Of a stretch of 52,259 bases of DNA, positions 36,801 through 45,853 are shown one piece after another. The translations under genes were made by a program, and so were the position numbers. Within the stretch, counting starts at the first letter, position 1. Each line of letters opens with the position of its first letter. The stretch spans positions 1 through 52,259 of the forward strand of contig MU401693.1 of assembly GCA_022579005.1 (NCBI GenBank). The letters run 5' to 3'. The notes beneath the pieces were generated by a model. It was not told the DNA's origin, made no database searches, and was given only the letters and a program-made list of their open reading frames with translations. Origin of the DNA: Poronia punctata. Its lineage: Eukaryota; Ascomycota; Sordariomycetes; Xylariales; Xylariaceae.

Positions 36801-39690
36801 TATAAATTTAATATATAGTTAACGTTATAATATATTTAATATAACTATGTGTTTATTAAACTATAGTGTACTAAGTAATAATTATAGTTTAAAGTTTTAG
36901 TAAAGCTATATTATAATTATTATATAAACGTTTATATTAAATCTTGTTTATAATAAAATAAAAAACGTAGCTTTTTATTTAAATTAAATAAATTTTTTTA
37001 TACTTTTATAATAAAAAAAACTAAAAACTTTTTAAGTTTTATAGCGCACTTTTATTTTATTTAAAAAATGCTAGCTAACTATAGTATTAAATGCTTTTAA
37101 GTTAGCATATATAATAAACATATTTTTTTAGTTAAAAAATTTTACTATAACTTTTATATATATATATTTTAAAAGCGCTTTTTGTTTATAAACCTATATT
37201 AGTTTTGCGTTTATTTATATTATATTTTTAGGTTATATTTTAGCGTTTATTATATAAAAGACTTTACTATTTTTTAATTATTTTAAAAAAATATTTAAAT
37301 TTAACATATTTTATACTATTAGTTATTAGTAGTTAAATAATAAAAATAAAGTTTTTAATATTTTATAAGAATTTTTTATAATATGCTTTATATATTAGTT
37401 ATAAAATAAAAATAATTTATAATATTTTTTACACGTTTTCTTAAATTTAAAAGCTAAAAATAAAAGTTTAATAGTTATTAAGTTAAATAAGTAAGTAGTA
37501 TTGTTTTAATTATTGTTTACTTTTATAGCGTTATAAGTATTTTTATTTTTATTGTTTAATACTTTTTTTTTTTAAAAAAAATAGCTTTTTTATATAAGCT
37601 TTGTTTTTTATAATTTTTTATTATTTTAATTTTATATAATATATGCTTTATTAATTTTGTTATTAAGATAACTGCGCTTATTTATAAGTTGTTTAACTTA
37701 TTTATTTTAATAATAGCGTTAATATTTATAAGTACTGCAAGGATTGCTATAACTATAACTATAAAAGCGTTAATTTTAGTAGTTATTATTTTATTTTTAT
37801 TAGTATTTGTTATTTTATTTAGCAGGCTTAAATTGTTTTTTTTTGTTTATTTTGCTAGTTATTTAATTATTTTTATAATATGTTTTTTATTTTTATTTTT
37901 TATTATAACTTTAATTATAACTTTTTATTTAGTAATTATTATTATGTTAATTTTTAATATTATAAACATAGGTAAAAGTAAGTATATATATAATACTTAA
38001 AAGTTTTTAGTTAATAAACATTTTAAGTTAAATAATTATATGTTTATATATTATTGCTTTTTTTTTAAATAAGTAAAGTAAGCATTAAATATAATATTTA
38101 TATTTAGTTTAATAATAAGTTATTATAATAGTAAATATATTATATTATAAATTTGCGTTAGCTATTAAATAAAGGTAGTTAGCTTAGCTACTTTAGCATA
38201 TTGTGCTATTTTAATAGCTTATAAATAAATTAATTTATTATTTTTAAGCTTTTTAGCGTTATAATAATTTTTTTAAGTTTAAAAGGCTATTAAAGCGTTT
38301 ATAATAAGCATTTAAAATTGTTAATATAAAGTTATTAGTACTAGGTTATTGTTTGCTAATATTAAAGTATATAGTTTAAAAAAGCATTTTTTTAATTACT
38401 AAGCTTATACGTTGCTATAAAGTAATTATAAAAAATCTTATTAAATTATTTTAGCTTTTGCTAGGTTTTAAAAATGTTTTTTAATACTATTTTTAAATAG
38501 TAAAACGTTTTTTTAGTATATGTTTATTTTAATAGTAACGTAATTACCTTATTTAAAAAACGTTTTAACGTTTAAGTAAAAATAGCTTATTTAATAGATT
38601 TTTTATTTATAAAAAAAGTTTTTTTTTTTTTTTTTTTAGTTAAGTTGATTTTATTATTAAATAGCTTAATTTTTTTAAAGCAAACGTAGTATTTAAGCTA
38701 TTATTTTTATTATTTTAATAACGTTATTTATTAAAAGTGTTGCTATTATATTTTTATTTAGCACTTTAGTTTATAGTATTAAATTTTATATTTTAGTTAG
38801 CTTAATAGCTAGTTTAGTAGGTAATAAACATAGTTTAGCTAATTTTTTTGCTAATAAAAATATTACTATTATATTTATTAAATAAAAAGCTAATATTTAT
38901 TAAGCTAGGTTTAGTACTAATAATATAAACAAACTACTGTTTAATAAGGTTTAGTTAAAGTTAAATATAAAAAGCTTTTATTTAATAAGTATATATTGTT
39001 TGTTTAATAAAGTATTTTTGTAGTTTTTAGTATATAACTATAATGCTTAGTTATATAGCTTATTTACTTTTAACTTAAAAGTTTATTTATTTATTTGCTA
39101 GCTTATAAAGTATAGTAAAAAAGCTGGCGTCTAGCTAATTTATTATATAAATAAAGTAAGCTATTATTATTAAAAGTTAAGCTATTTATTTATAATACTT
39201 TTAAAGTGTTTTATTTTTAAATTAGTTTTAGCTTAGTTAATATTTTAATTTTTTTTATTTTTTAAAAATTTAATTACTATAATATATTATTAAATTATTT
39301 AAATTGTTTATGCATTATTTATAAAAAAGTATAAAAAATGTAAGATTTTAACTAGTTAATTTTAAGGGTATTTTTTTTTAATAGCATTAGACGCTTTTTT
39401 AATTTAAAGGTTCCACTTTTTTTAAGTTGTTCTTTTTGCTTGTTTGTATAATATATAATTTATATTATATAAAAGAAAAAAAGAAAAAGAAAAAAGAGAA
39501 AAGAAAAAATAAAGCTTTAAAGTATAGCTTTTTTGTTATTATAATCCCTAGTTAAAGGATTTAAAGCTATTAAACAATTTTTATTATATTGTTTAGGTTA
39601 GCTTAATTTTAAAACTTATACGTTATAGGGATCCTATTTTTTGTTTAATAGTATATAGTTATAGTGTAGCTAATTAAATAGTATTACTAG

Positions 39691-39867
39691 CTACTAAAGT
39701 AATAGCATTAAGTTAGTTAGTTAAAATAAAATAAATTAGTTTAGGTTTAAAAGATAGCTATAATAGCTAGAGCTACTTTATAAAGATACTTAAAAGCATA
39801 GTAGTTATATAACTGTATACTAACTACTAGTAAATCCTATAAATTAATAAATGATCTACTATATTAA
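39691..39867 (-). repeat. Direct repeat (putative LTR) of element D, right copy
   Basis: A 177-bp partner of 30650-30827. In element orientation it would be the 5' LTR. Confidence 0.75.
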
Positions 39868-41273
39868 AAGTATTTTTAGCCCTTTTAATTTTAATTAAAT
39901 TAGTTAGCTTTGCATAAAGATAATATTAAAAAAATTGCGCCTTAGCAGCAATTCTTAACTTTAATAAAAATAAACGCAATATTAAAAAATAAATCTTTTA
40001 TTATTAGTTTTATATATTATTATTGCTTAATTCTTTAATTACCTTTAAAAACTAAGTTTTTAGCTATATACTTTATTATATAAATAAAAAAATAAAGTAC
40101 TTTATGTTTATTAGTAAAGAAACTAACAAAAAATATTAATTTTAATAAGTATTATAATAACCTTTACTTTAGTTATATAAAAGCAAAGCAAAACTATTTA
40201 TTAATAAGCATTATAATAATTTTTTGCTTTACTTTACTAAGCTCTTTTTAAAACTATTAAAGTTAAGCTACTAAGCTTATATTAAAATAATTTAATAAAT
40301 AAAGTGCTAAAAGCCTATATTTAATATTAAATACTTATATACTTTTTAACTTAAATATAGTATGCTAGTAAGCATAGCTAATTAAACTAAAGCATTAGAG
40401 CGCTTTTTATACTACATTAAAAGCGCTTTTTAAAAAGTGAAAATTATAAAACATAGGTTTTATAATTATACTTTAAATAAAAGCCATAAAATAATATTTT
40501 AATTTATTAAAGCAAGCTTTTACCTTTGCTATGCCTATATAAAAAGCTTTTAAGCCATTTTTTAAAAAGTAGCTTAAAACGTTATAATTAAATAAGGTTT
40601 TAAAACAAGGTTATTATTTTTATAACTAAAGATTAATAAATTTTAAACTATATATAAGTATATCTTTAAAAATTCAATTAAAAAGCTTTTATTTAAAATA
40701 TAAATCTTGGTAAATTATTTAAAAAGATAAATAGCTTATAAATATAAGTAAAAATATTTACGCTTTTATACTTATAAGCAAATGTTTTAAAACCTTTAAA
40801 CTTATTATAGCTAAGTTAAAGTTTAAAATAAAATAAAATAATATAGTTAACGCTTTTATTAACATAATACTTTTCAAGAAAATATATATAAAAATACTTT
40901 ATAGCTATAAAAAGCTTAGCTTTACTTTAAAGTCTTTTAAAGCGCTTTATACTTTAAAAAATTACTAGTTTTTAATATAAAATTATATATTTAGGCTTAA
41001 AAAGCTTAAAATTAAGCTAGCGCTTTATAAGCATTAATACTATATAAAAAGTAAAATCTTTATATTTATTTATATTAATGACCTTATAGTTGCTTACTAA
41101 AACCTTTAAAAAGTACAAGCTTTTTAAAGTATTAAAAAATTAAAAAGAAACAATATTAACTAATAAAAAGTATAATTTAAAATAAACTTCAAAAATAAAA
41201 ATTATTTATAACTATTAATAAAGCTTAATTTAGCTATTTTAATTTGCTTATATTAAAAAACATATAAGTTAAG
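39868..41273 (+). mobile_element. LTR family A, internal region of copy A5
   Basis: From about 40020 onward the sequence follows 1380-2720 of block 1, including the duplicated AATAAGCGTTATAATAAT-like unit. It has a deletion of about 150 bp relative to that copy near 40095. The first 150 bp (39868-40020) could not be placed. The copy is interrupted at 41274 by an inverted-repeat element and resumes at about 42755. Confidence 0.65.
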
Positions 41274-42754
41274 TAACCGTTTTAAATACAATTTATAACG
41301 CGCTTTATTTACAACGCTCTTTTCTTTTACACTATGTTTTTAAACTTACTTATAAAGTTAATAGAAAATTGTAAAAATATAGAACTAAGAAATATAGTTT
41401 AAATAAAGATTAAATATTGTTATATATAAATACTATAACTTTATATTACTTTTTATAGTATAGTATAAGAATTAAAAGGTATGCTTTTAAAAGTATCTTT
41501 TATTTTGGTTTTTAGCTTTAATAAACTTTTTAAAGATTGTAAAAATATAAACTAACTTGTTTTAGCTTTTATATAAGAATCTTAAGGTCTATTAACAGGT
41601 TAGCCTATATAATATAGCTTTTTAAAGTAGTACTAAGTACTTAAAATTAGCTTATTTTAGCTATAATGTATATATAGCTTAAAACTAGCTATAAAGTTAG
41701 AGTTTTAGTTTTAAAGTTTAGCTTTAAATACTTAGCTATTATTTAAAAGCTTATAACATTAGTATAAATAGTGTTTTAGCGCTATAAGTTTAAATATAGG
41801 ATTTAATTTTACTATCTAGTATAATAAGTATTTAAAAGCTTTTAAATATTGCTAATTATAAATCTTATAAGCTTTTAAACGCTATAAAACTAGTATTTTA
41901 AAGTAAACATTTATAAAAAGCATATTACTAGAGATTTCTTTATATACTTTTTAATACAAAGTCTTTATTAATATTCCAAGCTAATTTTAAAAGGCTTGGA
42001 CTAACAAGCGTTTTTTATCCTATAAAAGAAAGCTTTAATACATAAACTAAAAAGTTATAAAAGAAACTATATACTATATTATATTTGTTTAGCAATTAGT
42101 ACTCTTTATAATATTAAACGAAATCTTAAGATCTCAGCTATTTTATAAGACCTCTTTTATTTATGTTAGACTAATAATAACGGAGTTATAAAGCTTTTAA
42201 TCCATTTTAAAATATTAATATTTAAAAATGTATTATAAAACAAATAAAAATGCTAAAAATTCCCAACCTTAATTATAGCATTTTCTATAAACTAAAGATT
42301 GCTATATTATAAAATTAAGCTAAAACTCTAACTTTATAGCTAGTTTTAAGCTCTATATATATTATAGCTAAAATAAGCTAATTTTAAGTACTTAGTACTA
42401 CTTTAATAAGCTATATTATATAAGCTAACCTATTAATAAACCTTAAAAATCTTATATAAAAGCTAAAACAGGCTAGTTTATATTTTTACAGTTTTTTTTA
42501 AGTTTATTAAAGCTAAAAAAACAAAATAAAAAGTACTTTTAAAAAAATACCTTTAGTTCTTTATAGTACACCTTAAAAAGTACTATAAACTTATAGTATT
42601 TATATATAACAATATTTAACTTTTATTAAATCTATATTTTTTAGTTTTATATTTTTATAATTTTTTATTAATTTTAAAAGTAAGTTTAAAAATATAGTGT
42701 AAAAAAAGAAGTGTTATAAATAAAGCGCATTGCAAATTATATTTAAAACGGTTA
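41274..42754. mobile_element. Inverted-repeat element E with about 437-bp arms
   Basis: The left arm 41274-41711 and right arm 42319-42754 are reverse complements over about 437 bp with modest divergence; both start TAACCGTTTTAAATA read inwards. The centre (about 607 bp) has no readable protein. It interrupts the family A interior between sequence matching 2690-2702 and sequence matching 2703-2740, so an unoccupied site exists at about 2695-2715. Very long arms on a 1.5-kb non-coding element suggest a non-autonomous Mutator-like or foldback element. The length of the target duplication is unclear because TAAC occurs in both the arm and the target. Confidence 0.7.
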
Positions 42755-42838
42755 ACTCTTTTAATAAAATATTTTTTATATTATTATATGTTAAATTAAT
42801 ATAATTATACGTTTTAGCTATATTGCTAAGTTCTAACA
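42755..42838 (+). repeat. Family A tail and internally deleted LTR (copy A5)
   Basis: 42755-42788 continues the A interior. 42789-42838 starts TGTTAAA and ends TTCTAACA but is only 50 bp, so about 170 bp of the LTR are missing. Its terminal part keeps the uninterrupted AGCTATATTGCTAAG target seen split in block 1. The end coincides with the left edge of gene island 2. Confidence 0.65.
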
Positions 42839-43207
42839 GAATCCTAATAAAGGTGGGATATAGCACGATTACGTGGTGAGGCGCTCTAATGTGATGCAGG
42901 TTTCTGCCAAGTCTGACCGCCCCGGGAAGCCCTCGGGAATCTTCCATGGTCTTGAAATTTTTTGCGCTATTACGGTACTACTTCAGCTCCCGTTTTCCTA
43001 TACTAAATATTGTCACCTTCCTTCCAAACATTCAGCGTCCAATCTCATCTTCATCCTAGGCCACGCAGCAGGACCTATTAATCAGTCCTCCTGTAACGTA
43101 ATCACTGCTGAACTCCTTGCCTTTTTAAATATCTTTACAACTCCTTGCCTTGTTTATTTACGGTCTATACTCGTCGTAACGAAACATAGAGGCCACCCAC
43201 ATTGACC
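42839..43207 (+). promoter_or_regulatory. Upstream region of mitochondrial Hsp70, with candidate heat-shock element
   Basis: 369 bp of ordinary composition between the A LTR end and the ATG. At 42936-42945 it contains GGAATCTTCC, a two-unit nGAAnnTTCn arrangement of the kind bound by heat-shock factor. A further GAA sits 11 bp upstream (42926-42928) and a TTGAAA 8 bp downstream. Two units are the minimum, so this is only suggestive. A 110-codon plus-strand frame (42873-43205) has no features and is taken as leader sequence. Confidence 0.3.
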
Positions 43208-45421
43208 ATGCTGGCTTCACGATTTTTTAGAGCTGTTCGTGCAACCTCAAGGCATAGAGTATGTTTACTATTGTTTGATGGGTACTGACGTATGATTTTA
43301 CTACTCTACAGGTTCCGCGAGCCGTGTCAACAAGTCCACGATGGAGCGCACCAATAAGAAAGCCCCTGGGAACCACGTTTGCGCGTTACGAATCGACAGA
43401 AGGAAAGGTCCAGGGTGCCGTGATTGGTATTGATCTAGGTGGGTTATCATGGAATCACGTCAAATACGGATGGCTTCGTTAACCGTCATATATAGGTACA
43501 ACGAACTCGGCCGTGGCTGTGATGGAGGGAAAAACACCAAGGATTATTGAGAATTCAGAAGGTAAGATCTGATCTATCAAGTGTCGGGGTGCGCAAAGTA
43601 TGTCCGACAGGTGTCTGATAAATCCTAGGTGCCCGTACTACTCCTTCGGTAGTTGCTTTCGCCCAGGACGGAGAGCGTCTAGTTGGTGTTGCCGCCAAGC
43701 GACAGGCTGTCGTAAACCCCGAGAATACCCTTTTTGCCACGAAAAGATTAATCGGCAGAAAGTTTACCGACGCTGAGGTGCAGCGGGACATCAAGGAAGT
43801 TCCATACAAGATAGTGCAGCATTCCAACGGTGACGCATGGGTTGAGGCTCGTGGAGAAAAGTACTCACCTTCCCAGATCGGTGGTTTCGTTCTGAATAAA
43901 ATGAAGGAAACCGCCGAAGCTTACCTGAGTAAGCCCATAAAGAACGCTGTTGTCACTGTGCCAGCCTACTTCAACGATTCACAGCGTCAAGCCACGAAAG
44001 ATGCCGGCCAAATCGCCGGTCTTAACGTGTTACGTGTCGTAAATGAGCCTACAGCGGCGGCACTGGCCTACGGATTGGAGAAGGAGGCCGACCGAGTCGT
44101 CGCTGTTTACGATTTGGGTGGCGGTACATTCGATATCTCTGTCCTCGAGATCCAACAGGGGGTTTTTGAAGTCAAGTCCACCAACGGTGATACTCACTTG
44201 GGCGGCGAAGACTTCGATATACGACTAGTGCGCCATCTTGTCCAGCAGTTCAAGACCGACTCTGGTATTGACTTGTCCAGCGACCGCATGGCCATACAAA
44301 GAATCCGAGAGGCCGCTGAGAAGGCGAAGATTGAGTTGTCGTCGTCCCTTCAAACTGATATCAGCTTACCCTTTATTACCGCCGACGCCTCTGGCCCTAA
44401 ACATATCAATACCAAGCTCACACGGTCCCAGCTCGAGTCCATGATGGATCCATTAATAACCAAGACTGTGGAGCCGGTTCGCAAGGCCTTGAAAGACGCT
44501 GGTCTCCAGGCAAAGGATATCCAAGAAGTTATCCTTGTTGGTGGCATGACCCGTATGCCCAAGGTTACTGAATCAGTTAAAAGCATTTTTGGACGCGATC
44601 CGGCCAAGTCGGTCAATCCTGATGAGGCTGTTGCTATGGGCGCTGCCATTCAAGGTGCGGTACTGTCGGGTGAAGTCAAGGATCTTCTGTTACTCGATGT
44701 CACACCCCTCTCTTTGGGCATCGAGACACTGGGTGGTGTGTTTACACGATTGATCAATCGCAACACTACCATTCCAACCAAGAAGTCACAGGTTTTCTCT
44801 ACTGCTGCTGATTTCCAGACGGCTGTCGAGATCAAGGTCTTCCAGGGCGAGCGTGAGCTTGTCAGGGACAACAAACTCCTCGGCAATTTCCAGCTGGTTG
44901 GCATACCCCCTGCGCATCGTGGTGTTCCCCAGATCGAGGTAACCTTTGACATCGATGCCGATTCAATTGTCCACGTGCATGCCAAGGACAAGAGCACCAA
45001 CAAGGACCAGTCGATTACTATTGCCTCAGGCTCTGGTTTATCGGACTCTGAGATTGAGCAAATGGTACAAGATTCTGAGAAGTATGCCGAATCCGACAAG
45101 GAGCGCAAGGCTGCTATTGAGGCTGCCAACCGTGCCGACAGCGTCTTGAATGACACCGAGAAAGCTCTCAACGAGTTCGCCGATCGGTTGGACAAGACGG
45201 AAGCAGATGGTATTCGTGAGAAAATCTCGTCTCTCCGTGAGTTCGTGTCCAAGAGCCAGTCCGGCGAGGGCACCGCCACAGCTGAGGATATCAAGACGAA
45301 GACAGATGAGTTGCAGATGGCCAGTTTGAACCTGTTTGATAAGATGCACAAGGCTCGGGCTGAGTCTGGGGAGCAGTCCACTTCTTCGGAGGCCAAGCCT
45401 GACGAGGAAAAGAAGCCGTAA
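43208..45421 (+). CDS. SSC1: Mitochondrial Hsp70 chaperone (Ssc1 type)
   Basis: Matrix Hsp70, the ATPase of the import motor at the inner membrane and a general matrix folding chaperone. Four exons: 43208-43258, 43312-43438, 43496-43561 and 43629-45421; 678 aa, normal for mtHsp70. Introns of 53, 57 and 67 bp have GTATGT, GTGGGT and GTAAGA donors and TAG or CAG acceptors; CTGAC and TTAAC branch sites are visible. The N-terminus [17 protein letters not shown] is an Arg-rich presequence, with the mature protein probably starting near [16 protein letters not shown]. Nucleotide-binding motifs: DLGTTNS (58-64), DLGGGTFD (243-250), [11 protein letters not shown] (382-392); interdomain linker KDLLLLDV (432-439); then the substrate domain and a charged lid tail. 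It ends in EEKKP, without the cytosolic EEVD or ER HDEL signal, confirming compartment. No RIP damage, although the coding region starts only 369 bp from the LTR. Confidence 0.95.
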
Positions 45422-45853
45422 CTGCCTTGAATTTGCCATGCCGGCCCGGCGGTTACCCGTTTTGACCATCCTAATGTGTTATTATACCAACCTGAGCGGC
45501 GAAGCTGTGACTTCAAGCCGCCATGTACACCAAAATGTACTTATATGCCACTTGTTTATATTACTCGGTCTCTATTGAGAAACCATAATCAACTCGATTC
45601 ATTGCGACGGCCCGGGAGTTCCGAGATCTAGGAGGAAAATGAAGACGTCGCTCACGGCTTGTGCGGGTGGCAGTCGACGTGCTCTGGGGACAAGTAGCAT
45701 TGAACTAGGTATTCGCTCACGCTCTGAGTGCCATATTTGAATTGTTGTACGACATAAGATAATCTAATTCAAGATCCCCTCTCATGAAGGACCCGTGTCT
45801 CTTCCATATTCCATACCGTCCTATGCCTCTTATGTGTGTTATAGTGGTACTAT
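45422..45853. other. Intergenic region between convergent SSC1 and the multicopper oxidase
   Basis: 432 bp holding both 3' flanks. No gene, RNA or repeat recognised. Confidence 0.6.

Larger units (their letters stand above)
30650..39867 (-). mobile_element. Probable LTR retrotransposon D, RIP-degraded
   Basis: Bounded by direct repeats of about 178 bp (30650-30827 and 39691-39867); about 9.2 kb. The plus strand is T-rich. A run of 12 C follows the left repeat at 30832-30843, which on the minus strand is AAAGG... immediately before the repeat, like a polypurine tract next to a 3' LTR. Both point to a minus-strand element. No protein domain can be read, and the ends do not show clear TG/CA termini, so the exact borders and the LTR call are tentative. 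A tandem unit of about 40 bp lies just inside the left end (30844-30930). Confidence 0.55.
20643..42838. other. AT-rich block 2, RIP-degraded nested transposons
   Basis: About 22 kb with the same composition as block 1 and no functional gene. It is bounded at both ends by termini of LTR family A: a minus-strand copy on the left and a plus-strand copy on the right. Elements C, D and an inverted-repeat element E are nested between them, as listed separately. Confidence 0.85.

Noticed and set aside
37689..38000. 103-codon hydrophobic plus-strand frame resembling a membrane protein
   Set aside because: It lies within RIP-degraded element D and is made of Ile, Phe, Leu and Tyr codons expected from pure A/T sequence; no start context, homology or codon structure.
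42873..43205. 110-codon plus-strand frame upstream of SSC1
   Set aside because: Ends just before the SSC1 ATG and has no recognisable feature; more likely promoter and leader.
44650..45516. 288-codon frame antisense to SSC1
   Set aside because: Antisense shadow of a conserved, codon-biased gene. Long open antisense frames in Hsp70 genes are a known artefact, and the coding evidence is entirely on plus.
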